DNA from: Ascaris suum | Lineage: Eukaryota; Nematoda; Chromadorea; Rhabditida; Ascarididae | Direction of reading: 5' to 3' | DNA: 64,000 nt | Assembly: GCA_013433145.1 (NCBI GenBank) | Contig: CM024175.1 | Coordinates: forward strand, 4,820,516-4,884,515 | Shown here: in pieces, positions 28,868-41,600 of the stretch | Layout: the number at the start of each line of letters is the position of its first letter | How positions within the stretch are numbered: position 1 is the first letter of the stretch | Made by a program: the position numbers and the translations under genes | The notes under the pieces: model-generated | What the model saw: only the letters and a program-made list of their open reading frames with translations | Databases searched by the model: none | What the model was told of the DNA's origin: nothing

Positions 28868-31800
28868 GTAAGCAGCAGACATCTGTTAGTAAAGGAATGC
28901 TTGCAGCACATTCAGGCTCCTCTGTAATGGTCAAGTGAAGAAATGCTGTTAGTGTTAACTGAAGGCATTTTTTAGATGGGAACGACATATTGGCTGAATC
29001 GCTATAAACGTTGAATATTGAATATCCTGAACAGCTTCTCAAAGAGACTTACAAGGACTTCACATAGAAAATTTGCCATGCCGCAGTTTAGTAGCATTTT
29101 ATGCTATCAACAAGATGATACAATAGCGACGCCGAATGATTCTTGAAGCGATCCTTGAAGATTTTGCAATGATATGCAATCATTCCATCACATGTATCCC
29201 AAAAATTGGCGCATCCTGGCTCCATTCATCTCCCACCCAGATGCATTTAAAAACTGCAATGCATTCCTATATGTTCTCCTCTCACCCCCTGAAACATCCC
29301 TAAAACAAACAGCCACGACCCACCACTACATGTCGTTTCACGTTATCAAGCGCTCTTATGTGGTCATGTAGAATGCCGTTGGAACGTTGCATAAGCCACT
29401 CTTCGCAGTATGCACTAACGCTAATGCAAGTGACATCATCAGTTTCTCTGCGTAAGCGGAAACATAGGAGAGAATGCAATTTGAAACTACCAAAACAGTC
29501 ATTTTCCGCACTTGTCCACTCCTCCCCAAACACGACGCAGCTAATAGAAATCGTTTTGCAATGAATAAAGGAATGAATCGCTTTCCCTCGCAAATGGGTG
29601 TTTACAGACGTTTGCTATTTTATAATCAAATGGCGCAGCCAAGACACCATCTCATCGAAGGCCGTATAATATTTCAAAAACGCAACGGCCTTAAATCTGC
29701 TCGCGGGGGTTTCGATTTGAAAAAAAAACTTTCACCCTGAAATTCGTCGGAGCTAATCGCTTATATGAGAAATTCATGCTGACAGTTTAAAAAAATGCAT
29801 GCCAAAGCTTGGCTATATGAACGAGCATGTGATGCAAAACAAGCTCACATTCATTGATCAATTGACCGCTCGCCACAAATTTGCTATCGAATCAGGGGCG
29901 CTTGCGTATGTTCGACTTACCAGCAAATGTGCTATCGTAACAATACCTTTACTTTGTGCCTAATAAATGTGAGCAGAGAAGAAACTTTTACTATTCTCAA
30001 TGTCTAATCTGAGCTGATCAGATACTAATGTGCAAATAAAAAATACGCGAGTTGAACCATCCTATTTTTCAGTATTAATTGTATCATGAATGATTACTGT
30101 CATGGAGACAGGAGAAGGAGAGAGTAGAAAGTGTATTCGCATTTTACAATATTTCCGCTCTGAGTAGCACTTGCTTGAAACTGCTCAAAATAAGAATGTA
30201 AGCGATTTGTTCGAAAGAGAGAATCCTGCGAAGGCACCGATCATCTTGCAGAGGTTTCGAAACATGCAGCCACAATGTTCATAAAAATAATGAGATATTC
30301 AACTCTTCTCGAAATTTCCCTTCAGCATTTAGGTCTTATTTGCAAAGAATAATGGATTGTTTTTATTTTTAAAAAACGGCTGTTCCACGTCTTTTATGCA
30401 AATTAAGCCTCAGGAAATGTTGGATAACAGCGTCACAAATTCAGTGCTTCACTGGACCGAAATTGCAACGGTTATAAACAGAAAGGGCTGAAAAATGCAC
30501 CCATCGTGTGCAAAGGCGCAATATATTCACACGCTAGCTGCGCATGAAGCTCTGCGTTGGATGGACAAGTCAATAATGGCCTTTCAGCCACTTTATGACG
30601 ATATTATAGAGCATGGAAACGATCATTGTATTCAGCGAGAGCTGCTGAATTCCTTGTTAGCTAGAAATTTGCAAATGTGAAAGCCTTTGCCTTACACGCA
30701 TGCGTTAGCGTCTATCTTGCATACAAGCGACTTCTTCAAGGCATCTGCTAAGTAAAGGATGTAGTCGCCAAGCTTCTTAAGTAACGTGACCGTCTTCTTC
30801 GAAGGCATCGTCACGAAGCTCTAATTGAACTCGAAGAACACTGCTCCCATAGGAAACAAAGACGTACAGGATGAACGGAAGACGTTAACCTTATATTACA
30901 TTTCAGATGTGATTGTCATGCGGCTCCAAATTTCTCACCTTTCTGTTGGTGCCGATAACGCGCAGTTAAACTGATCACATGCGCGGAAACTGTTAAGACA
31001 TCAACGAAGGTCTCAGCTGAGAACGGCATGGAAATCCTTCGTTAGGACATCTCTGATAACAAAGAGCAGAACATTGGCTAAAATCAAATTTATACTCATA
31101 TTTGCACATTCCGAAATTCACTCGTATCATCGCATCATCGAAATTTCAGTGAAAGCAAGTTTTAATAGACCAAAGTTATTTTTCTGTTTTTGATAGTTTC
31201 TATTAGGCGAAGTAATCTGAGCGAAACGTTCTCGATTATTGTGTGCAATATTTAATTAACCGGAATGTGCAGTAAGCATTTTATCGCACACCTATAAGAA
31301 ACAGCAATGCAAAAAAGATGAGAAAGCAGTCGACAAAACAAAGCAAGTGCACTAGCTGTGCAAATTAATCTGTTAACCAAACGTGGTCATAAATTTGTTG
31401 ATTCTTTTACAAGTATATTTTCAGTTATATTGAGTATGTATCATGAAGAATTGTATTATCCTATAGGGGAGAGCGTATCCTGTTATTGACCGCAGTTCAT
31501 ACTAGAACGAGTAATCACAAAGTGTGAAGACTTCAATACGAATGAGTAGTGCTCTTTCACGAGGAAAAGCAGATTAGCGAGCGTGTATAATTATTGATTG
31601 CACTCTACGAGTGTCCTTCAATAACAAATAGATTTGAAAAGAAACAGCACCGCCGTCGAGAGTATTTTCGTGCCAAGAACAGAGCCAGGCTACAACATAT
31701 TCAAGCCTTCGTAGGTCCGCCTCAAGAAGCACTAACTAATTCGTAAAGACACGTGAGCGTTGTCTATTAGCAAGAGAGATGGCGTTGTCTTTTATCATAG

Positions 31801-33130
31801 CAGGTTGTTATTGTGTGGCGCTAAGAGCTTGTTTGAATAGAACGCTACGCAGAGAACAGCTGCGATGGTTTCAAATTGATTGGCAGCCGCCTCATTAAGT
31901 GTTAATGGGACTCATCAAATTCCTCTCTTCATCATTATTTCATCGTTAGATTCCTCGTTTGCCTATGGTCAAAGACCACGAAGAATTTAATCCAGAAATC
32001 GCTGTTTCCTTAGTCCATTGACCCTAAACTTTTATGACAAAGGTAATCGAAGCAAAAGTTTCCTGTTCTTTTGAATAGTGTAAACTTTGCGACATTTTAC
32101 TGAACATTGTACATTGCTCTGCAATTTTCGAAAAGAATGAAACCGACGCTATTTATTGAAATGGACGTCCCGAGAACTGTGATGGAACCTTTAGAACAGA
32201 GAACCGAGAAGTGCTAAAGAACTGCGCAATTTTGCTTTAGATAGAAGCAAAAGTAATCAGTGTTATCGTTATCAAAAATGCAATTTAAACTATAAAAGGA
32301 CTTCTAATCAGTTGCGTCCTCGCGGATATCATGCATAAAAACTATTCGCTGACGGATTTGCTGTCAGGATCAGATGACAAGATGGAGAGTCGTGCGAGAG
32401 AGGCTGATTTGGATAGGAAGAGCTTCAGGCTCAACCACTAGCAACAGTCAAACTAGCAATCTTACAAGTTCTTTGGCGTTGCTGAAATGATACACAGCTA
32501 GGAGTTTAGCAGTTATAAATTGCATCACTTATGCGAGTTTATTTTGCTGGAGCAATCCTAGTAGCCAGTGGGCTAGAGCAGTACGCCGAAGAAATAATTA
32601 ATGATTGAAGCTGTTGGGCTGCACATTGGGTTAGGCCTTTCGCCATGACTTCCCTATGAGACAAAATAGTAGTGGTACATTATCGCAGCGACAGATATTT
32701 ATCACGCACAGTACCGTAAACTTCAATATAAACCGCTGAACTTAGCACGAAAATATGACTGCATCCTCAATACCCTCCCTTCCCGATTGCGGTGCGCCGG
32801 CATATTTTATCCCAGTCTCACTGCAAGAATTTCAAATGGCTGCTTATGATCGTAAGGTTCAAAAACTATAACTTAATCGCAGTAGTTGGCGCTGAAGCGT
32901 AAAAGTGTTTTCATTTCACTGCTGAGCCTTCATGCGCGTTCAAGAAAATGGATGCTTGTTGGCGGACCTCCTCGAATGAGAAAATGATATGAATCAACGT
33001 TGTAGTTATTTTACATACTGATAGTCATATTCCGGCGCGTTGTCGTGCCATCGCTGTATAAGCCATTCTCGGTCTCGTTTGTCACAAGTCGACGTTGGCA
33101 TGAGACAGTAAACATGTTATAAGATACCAG
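28868..33130. other. No supported exon; possible intron
   Basis: Short open frames only (for example 30495-30680 plus, 61 codons), without convincing splice boundaries. If the 28834 and 33131 exons belong together, this is one intron of about 4.3 kb. No repeats of note were seen. Confidence 0.3.
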
Positions 33131-33694
33131 GAGGGACCGAAGCCGTAAACGCAGCCGCGTTTCTCGTCGGTTGGACTTGCTCGCTAATAAAAGCTTTCAG
33201 CCGTCAAGGAGAAAATTGCCAGGAAGGAAAATAAAATGGCAAACCATGTATTCTCCAAGAAATACGATTAGTTCATGCAGAACTCTCCTCTCCACTCAAC
33301 TGAGCAATTTTACGGACTTATACAGCACCAGCAAGGAAAGCCATCTAGGAAGGTCAACCCGCAGATGCATCATTCGCAGATGCCAAAATTTCGCTGATTG
33401 TATCCCGGCGCAAAAGGTTACTTTAAATGCTATAATCAGTTCACCATAAAACCTTGGACTAACGTAGCAACTGAACAAGAAAATATACGAAATAATCGCA
33501 ATCACGCCTTTATCAGGTGCGTCTCAGCAGGAAATTTTTCTACTGTCAGTGCCACTAATAAAACTGAGCAAGAAACAAAAGCAACCATTAAAACTGCTGC
33601 TGCCACTAGCATTAGTGCTGTCGACGTTCACAGAGATACACTTCAAAGTTCTCTTCCGAAAAGGATAAAATCTTCCCACATTTCCACTTTGTGA
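33131..33694 (+). CDS. Two 3'-terminal exons of a basic, Ser/Thr-rich protein (partial, unknown)
   Basis: Exon 33131-33352 follows an acceptor (ATAAGATACCAG) and is open for 73 codons. It begins with an SR-like basic run (RDRSRKRSRVSRR) and ends with two bases at a weaker donor (AAG then GTCAAC). Exon 33517-33694 follows a good acceptor (GCCTTTATCAG) and starts with the one base needed to complete the codon. It runs 58 codons of Ser/Thr/Lys-rich sequence to TGA (33692-33694). AATAAA begins on the very next base, so this looks like a real 3' end with a minimal 3' UTR. The upstream exons are not certain. Alternatively the first frame simply reads on to a stop at 33447-33449. Product not recognised; a basic, probably nuclear or disordered, tail is inference. 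Confidence 0.4.
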
Positions 33695-33700
33695 AATAAA
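33695..33700 (+). terminator. Polyadenylation signal AATAAA directly after the stop codon
   Basis: The hexamer begins one base after the TGA of the exon ending at 33694. It supports a plus-strand transcript ending within the next 10-30 bases. Confidence 0.45.
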
Positions 33701-35855
33701 CGCGTAATGCGCACCGTATCAGAGTCTATTTTATGTCCTCTATGAGATCAGTACGTGCTGCTTTCTCACATCATCGCGTTGATGAAGATATGTCGCTTCA
33801 GTGTAATCGAGAAAGTCGTAAGAAGACATTTCATATTTTTTAGACATATCACTTCAGCATGCGCTCCTACGACAGATCGATCCATAGGCGTTTTGATGAC
33901 CATTCGCTGCTTTTGCGATTCTTCCTCTCCCTTCCCCTCCCCAATCTACTTAGCACTTCCGACGTTTCGTGGACCCGTTATGAGAGTAGTATATATTGAT
34001 TACCCACAAATTACTTCCGTTAGAACTGCTGTGATGTAACAATTATCACTGCATCGAGAAGCTACGTTAGTCTTAAGTACATAATCTCATAGACGGTGAT
34101 GCTTTTCATGCAAATGTTCGTATGACCAACCTCATTTTTAATGAGACCACAGGTTCTATCAGCTCTACATACTCTTTCCATGTCTGACATTCTTATGCAT
34201 GTATTGTCACTCCCAGATTAGAATATTCATCAAAAATTTCTCGCAAATTTCGTTTTCTTCGGTCGATGCCGTCGATATTCAGAATGACCGCAGTATATCG
34301 ACTCTCCGTTTATTCCATACAAAATAAATGGCATTTCAAACTATTCGACGATCAGCTGAAAAGGGCAGACAGCTTAACATTTTCACCACTTGCTCTCGAA
34401 ATTCGAGCATCTTGATCCCTCCCTCCACTCTCCACCCTCAAGCAATATCTGTTGCAAAGAATTGCTCCTTTTGATCTTTTCCCGAGTTCCATCTCAAAAA
34501 TCGGGCATTCAGGACTCATCGAAATCGGCCTCTACTTTTCAGCCTTTTTACTGGCTTCCATATAAAAAACCTGTCACCTAAGACTTCTTGAGCATTAGTT
34601 GAGAATAAGCTTGTCAAAAAAATGAGGTTCCATCTTCGAAAATTTTTGCCGCATCGCCAAAAAATTGCTTTTAAAGTTTTCAAGCATTTGCTGGTTTTTT
34701 TTTTGCAGAAGAGCAAATGCCTGAACACAAAAATGAATGCAAAAAAATTTTCTTTTACTCTGTCGAGTAAACTGCAACAAACTTCGAGCTGTTACTCGAC
34801 GAAACTCTCATCCACAGAAATCACTTCTTCGAGCTGTCAACAGCCTGTTGTTTCGAGGATGGCCTAAAAACCGCTGCTTTGTATATTCAAGTGCAGTAGT
34901 TCTAAATGGCTAAAAGGACACGCTTAATGCAAGCAGAAACAAGCTTCTGAAGGGAAACTAAGGAAAAATCTGGTTCTTTCCTATGGATGGCATTTTATTT
35001 TTACTAGGCGATCGAAATATGTTGATGAGAATGTAAGCGGAGAAATTTCTTTCATTTGCACTATTTTCTTCGGAATTCAACCGTCGATCCCTGTTCATTT
35101 AGCATATTGTTTCATCGAACTTTTTGCAGTACCTTATCACTCGTTAGCTGAAACGATGTTTTCACATTCTTCATCCCGCTACAGCACAGTCAGCAGTTCA
35201 AGAGGCAGTCATCTGGATCAAGCTCCCTCTTCTCCTAATTTACTCACTTCTTCGCTCACTTAGATCAGCGAAAACTTCCCTAGTGGACGATGAATCGGCC
35301 CACAGCGCGGCTGAAACTGATTTATGGCACGGAGGTGGGAAAAGTTTTGTATGAGGAGCAATATAGGTTGGCACTGTCAGTTAGCAAGAAATAGTCGATC
35401 AATAGTGAGGATCTGTTAGAAAACCTCGAGTGGTTGCTCCGAGCAGTCAACTGCTGTGCGATCGCTCGCAAATTTAATGAATCATAAGTATGCAGCAGAC
35501 GAAACTGACCAACAAAACAATAAAATCTTCGCTTTCTTCGACGGACGCAAAATCTTTCGGCTATTTTCTATACTAATCTTCTCTACTTGAGAGCAGCTCC
35601 ACCTCATTACTTGGTTTCGGAGCAAATGAGAGGCGAAATGGTGCAGATTGTTAGTGACTTAATGCTTGAGATGAGGTATTGGAGAGGCACCTGATATAAA
35701 ATTAAAATAGAAGGGATGTCAACAGCTATAAATTTGGCAGAAATCGAACTTATCAGTAGTTTTTCGGCCGCATCCTCATTTCCCATTTCCTTGAGTTCAG
35801 TCAGGCTTGGAGCGATGTAGTTCGCCACTGCATTTTTTCTCGCGCAGACTTAACA

Positions 35856-36305
35856 CTACGATTTCCTTTTTCTATAATGAAGGGAAACAGCAGCATGTCG
35901 AGTAAGTCCGAGCTCCCAGATTTTTTTTGGGCCATACTCCATTCCGATAACAAGCCACGTTTTCATCCGGATATCTGAGACTAAATAGCTTGCCTTCCAC
36001 CAATTCAGTGAGATCTCTCCAGCTCGTAGCCCTAACGTAATCAAAATCAGATTTGCCCGATTGCCATAGATTTCAAGCGTAAGATTTCGTTCAAGCGCCG
36101 TATAAAATTTCGGAACATCTTCCCAGCCAACCCGTCTTTTGCAAACCCTTTTCGTCCTCCTGAGATATCGAAACTGCGACACTTCAGAAGTGTCGCATCC
36201 GATCAATCGCATAGCAGGCATCTCCGTTCCAGCTATATATCGCGGGTCATTGGCGTTTGCCTCAATTTGTAAATCTAGTTCGGCAGCGATACACTCACAT
36301 TCCAC
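35856..36305 (-). CDS. Doubtful 149-codon open frame, minus strand
   Basis: The longest minus-strand frame in the first half of the window. It starts at ATG (36305), runs unbroken to a stop at 35856, and reads like average protein with no low complexity: an acidic start MECECIAAELDL, a basic centre RYLRRTKRVCKRRVGW and no hydrophobic segment. No domain recognised. The gene would be intronless, and ATG is followed immediately by GTGAGTG, so the start may lie in a splice donor instead. A 23-bp palindrome lies inside it. Chance frame is a real alternative. Confidence 0.22.
   Translation of the reverse strand: MECECIAAELDLQIEANANDPRYIAGTEMPAMRLIGCDTSEVSQFRYLRRTKRVCKRRVGWEDVPKFYTALERNLTLEIYGNRANLILITLGLRAGEISLNWWKASYLVSDIRMKTWLVIGMEYGPKKIWELGLTRHAAVSLHYRKRKS
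36175..36197. other. 23-bp perfect palindrome (11-bp arms, 1-base centre)
   Basis: TGCGACACTTC, a single A, then GAAGTGTCGCA. Perfect dyad symmetry of this length is unusual in random sequence and resembles a dimer binding site or a small hairpin. It lies about 1.45 kb upstream of the gene 1 start, within the doubtful minus-strand frame. Confidence 0.6.
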
Positions 36306-37638
36306 TGTTGTTAGCTAACGCGCAAAAACTTGCACAAAAGTCGCAAAAGCGATAGAGGCGTTGGGGGCGGTAGGCGTTCCACTTCATTTTAGAGATCGGT
36401 ATGATTGCACCGCACGACTGAATGATAGGCAGTTCTTCGTGGAAAGTGCTTTACTGTCGATGGTGCAGCGAAATATGAAAATTTTTTGCGCATGTGAACA
36501 TTATATTCAAGTTCAATTTCAGCAGATCAAGAATGTTAAATGTAGAGGTAAACGCATTAATAGGCTGGCAATGACCACGTAAAAAAAGGTGGAAAATTCT
36601 ACTATTTTTTCAGGCATTCTGCGGTTTCTGTGACTCAACAGCTACTCGGTTCATTTGTCATTTTCATTCTCGAACGCAACCGATGGTTGTTTCTAATCGC
36701 AAATTCGCACATTAGAATATTTGTATGTAAGTAATTAGAGGTAGAAAAATGAGGCTTCATTGAATGGTCGCCGATAAGAAAGTTCCTCATTAGAATCCCT
36801 CCATCTCCAAAAGTGTAACTATCATAAGAACGAAGCATGCTATAAACAGTCCAATCAGTTAGATGTTCGATGTTTTTCATTTCGGCGACGCTTTTCATTC
36901 ACACATTTGATGGTAACGAAGCGTACCAGCATGGCCTCCCAAAGAAAACCTCGTTATGCTGGAACCGCAGGAAAAGGAAAATGATTGAAGAGTTTTCACC
37001 TCAATACTTGATTGCTTTGAACAAAAATGCAGTTCAGGATAAATCAAAAGAAATGTCGATTTACAGTCGCGCTGAAGCTTCACGAATACTCTCTCAGCTC
37101 GGACGAACTGCGTAGTTGAACCGTTCTTCGAGCAAAAGAAAAACAAGGCGCATATTAGTTTTGATTATGTGTGCAAAGCAGCTTTGTAACGCAGTCAGTA
37201 GCTGACTTGCCGGTGCTTGCCGACGATTTATGTGCGCGAGTCCCTTTTCTATGAATCTGAGTGCAAAGCTGAGGAGCAGGGTGTGTCGAGAGGGACAGGA
37301 ATGTCGCGCCCACTGAGTAAAGCTCCTACCGAATGACCATTCATTTGTGTGTCACAGTCTCATTGTCCCTCTCCACATATACAACAATCGTCGTCTCGCA
37401 CCGACAACTCACTCCACTGACTTCTCAGTTCTGTGTGAAGAATAGTGGTGGAGCGTTTTCGAGGTGGATCTAAGCTGTGTAGCCCTCTTCTGAAGGAAAT
37501 ATTAAGCTTTCAAACCGTGTGATTAATGGCATTCGCCCATATTTTGTATAACTAATTTGCTCACTAAGCGAATGTTGCGGTGATTTTGTGGAATGAAAAC
37601 ACTGCTGAATTTCAAGCTCCATTTGCTTCATATGTGGG

Positions 37639-38589
37639 ATGGCTCGTTTCACTCATCCCGAAGAGATGTGTGCTACTAGTTTTCGCCTATGCAACGCGAA
37701 ACTACCAGGATCAGAAGCTGTCGATGGAGGAGGGTGCGGCTTCAGTCGTGCAGCTGCCGCGTTCGGCAGCCTTCGAATGGCCTCAGGAAATCCTTGTGAT
37801 GACGTTTGGTACAACATGGAAAGATTTCAGCTGGTAAGCACACCATGTATTGCCATTTTCGAAGTGTACTAACAGTAAATGTAACGTTAAATGTTATGTA
37901 CTTCACAATTAGCACTCAGCGCTGCGACGCCAACCAATTTCGGAGTCTTTCCCAGTGCAATATTAACTTCTGTCTCTTAAACAGTAAAAAATTTGATTGT
38001 GATAGCACAGTACTTATCACTTCCTTTGATTTCATGTTCATCCTGAAACAGCTTACGAGAATGCGCCGTATGCAACACAAAATATCGAAGCAATGTTTCA
38101 TCCATCATCGACATTACTTACAGCTATGTTTGAAACCTGCTGCCTTTGGCGTGAGAAAATACTGGTGTCTCTGAAGTGTGCACATAAAAACGACTAGTAG
38201 ATATTAAAGGGAAATTTGAATATGCAACAATTAGGAAAATGTGTCAGCTTGCATCCATAATCCCTTTAGAAAATTATAGAAACGCATAATTAAGGAAAGA
38301 ATTCGTGGTTTCTTTACCCATCGGCAGCCCCATTTGCTGGCATCCTTATGAGCGGCTCATTCCGTCACGTTCATTACTCTCCATGAAGAAAGGTACAGTG
38401 GGCTACCCTGAAGTCTCTGCGTTAGAGTTTATGATTAATTCCAACTGATGTGGATAAAGCATTGTAAATGTCCCATAGGTAAAGGCATACGCATGAAAAT
38501 ACATGCGTTTGTACAGCTTTCCCAATATACAGTTTACAAAGGCGCATAAAACCGAACCTTTCATGAAAAACTTGTGCGAAATGCTGCTA

Positions 38590-38687
<98 letters not shown>

Positions 38688-41600
38688 TACAAATTCGAAG
38701 GCATATTTCGTCTGCAAAGATCGCATTCGATCGCAACATCCTTGACATGCATTGAAGTTCGTTGAATTTTATCGGTCATCAAGTTCCAGCCGAAAATGAG
38801 TTTAAAATGAAGTCGTTTTTAAGATACATGAGGTGATATATACAGCAAATGTATCGCAAAATAAAACGTCAACATTTTCGTCAGTTTCTACAGCCATCTG
38901 TGACAATTTCTGATCAAAACTTAGACATTCTCATGAGGAGTTCGACTTTGGAACTTGCTCACTTTCAATTCTTCAAGATTATGTTGCGCTGGAAGATATG
39001 CTTAAACTTTCCTAGCGTGATATAGCACTTGCTGCTGAGATAAATTTTTGCCCATGAGCAATTTAGCACCAATGTGGAATGTGAAAGTAGGGCTCAAACA
39101 GATAATGCTATTGGTGTCTGACGCCTACAGTACGATCGTTCCTTCTACATATTGTCCTCGACTTTTCTGACGACTGCGCTACCTTTTTCACTCACCTGTC
39201 ACTGTCACCTGTAGTGCTACTTAAACGAGCAGAGGGACTTATGGACTTATGGAACTTTCATCTACGATTTTATGCGGCATGCTTTTGAAGTCGTTGAACT
39301 CGAACATTCAATATTCTGGAGTCGCATGAGCGAGGTGGCGTTCGACGTTCGGGTATGTTCGCACGACACTTGATCCAGCAGATTTTTTATATATGGGCAG
39401 CAGTGCGGTATTTGTCAGCAATTTAGAATGTTATTAAGCCTAAAGTGCTGCAGTTTCTCCACGATCGTTGACATCTCAACCGGACTTTTTCTCGAAACTA
39501 TATTTTGTGTCTTCGCTAATTCCGACGGTTTATTTGTCATTGCAAGAAATATGTGGACACCTTTTTCTTCGGTGAGAAAGGCAGTGGACAACAGAGAGTG
39601 GAGAGCTCTTAATTTGGAGATCTTCCCACACGCTTTTGCAATTGAAATGCGATTGTAGTGCTGAACTGAAATGTCGTAACAATGCAGCGGAAAAAATGCC
39701 GCTGAAAAACCGTATTCCTCGCTCATCATCCCACTGTTTTATTAGAAGCGATTTAATGGGCGGGTAGACGAACCCTACAAGAACGAATTTAGAAAGTTTG
39801 GGCTTTGAAATCTTTGCTTCTTTCATTTGACTCGGAAGTTGTGCATAAGACAAAGTTGCTCCAATGAACTCGGCGGAGGTTTCCATCAAGGGTAGGGTTA
39901 CCCAGTTCTATGGTGTTTTCGTATAGCACTTTCCTAAAACTTTGGCGCACATGGCCGTTTTTTAGTTGTTTTATGAAAACTTTCTCAAGGTTGCGTTAGG
40001 AAATAACCTCATAGTCGTTTCTTAATTCACCATCTTTCGCGACAACCAACAACGAAAGCACTTGCAGACCATTAGCTACATTAGGATGAACTCATGTTCT
40101 CTAATCTTGGAAGTGCATCTAAGATGGTCCTAAATCGGAATACTTGTTTCTCCTATTCGCCGGTCCGCTCTACTTGTGCTTATTGAAGGAATACAACCTT
40201 TTTCCTAAATAGCCACCATCCATACCTCTTCCCTCCATCTTCATCCGCAGTCTTCACAACACAGCGTCGACCGAGTGCCATTCGAAGTATTTGTCGTCAT
40301 TTTAGCACCGCGAACAATTGAGCATATTTGCATGTCAGCCGATAGTGAGTCAATTGATATTTTACCACACTCTGCTTCATCCCCTTTTATGGGATAATTC
40401 ACTGCTTTCGCTCACTTTGATAGCGCTGAGTGTTAATCGGGTCTTATTTTCTTCGTCAGGTTCGTGCTGTTTTTGCTTTCTTGTGGTCTTTGAATGCTTT
40501 CAGCTCCTGTTTTAACAGCAACGATTTTTCCGATACGTCTGTTCTCTGGCCGAACATCGCGATTAGCAAAAGCGGAATATGCTGGATTTCGTTTTCAACG
40601 GTACATTTCCAGCAGTGTCCATTTACAGTGGTGTACTTTAACCGAATTACCTACTAAATGAGTTTTATTGTCTGCATGAAAGCTCGCTTATTCTCATCTC
40701 TTTCTAATTAGCACACATTTTTTTTACATGGCACTTTCACAGCGAGGTCGGTTCTGCCGTCGGATTTGCTGCCTAATCATTTGCAAACACATCCACCATT
40801 CATGAGCACGGATTATAATCATTTTCTTCATAAAATTCTTCCCTTCTAATTTTTTTGTTCATTCTGTAGCCGAAAAGCATCACCTGGTGCTCAATGAGGT
40901 CCTCTTTGATTGTTTGATCAGCAGCTGACTCATTCAAGCTTCAATAAATAGGCCACTGCTGATAGGAAAGAAGAACTCTCATTGGAACACTGAAACAAGG
41001 TAATCTTCCACCGGTCGAGACCTCAAACTGATGATGTGTTCCGTTTAAATACCTGTATAGTTGAACAGGTGACGATTGGTATGCTGCTTACTAAAAGAAT
41101 CAACAACGATAAGTGTGTGATGAAGTGTGCACATATGTATGTACTTGCCCTCTCGTGTCGCAGTCTCTGTGTAAATAGTGCCCCTCACCATACTCGCCGA
41201 AGCAAATAATATTGCTAGCAGTGGCGCCGTTGAGAACGCTGAATTTCCTTTTCCGCATTAAATGGAAAGTGAGGATAGCTCTCGCCTTAACAATTGCTGC
41301 AATATATTAAAATCAGCAACGCGCAACGAGCGGTTGAATACGGAATAATTGGCGAAGTGATCGTGCGCTGATTTAATGAGGATAACTGTTTGTCGGTAAA
41401 TATTTATTGTTCTCTATGTCAAATAGCCCCTGCGTTCAAGTTTTTCGAAAATATTACAATGACTTGCATTTTGCCTTATTTCGGCCAAATCATAATTTAT
41501 TAAGTGGTCATTTCCAATATTTGCCACTCCACTAAGAAAAAGGATGACTGTAAAAGTAACAAGTAGGTTATAACTGAACTCTAAGTTCATAGCATCACTT

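Larger units (their letters stand above)
33701..37615. other. Intergenic region upstream of the MH2 gene
   Basis: No supported gene apart from a doubtful minus-strand frame at 35856-36305. As the interval before gene 1 it should hold that gene's promoter, but I see no recognisable element. A/T-rich spacer with short open frames in both strands. Confidence 0.35.
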
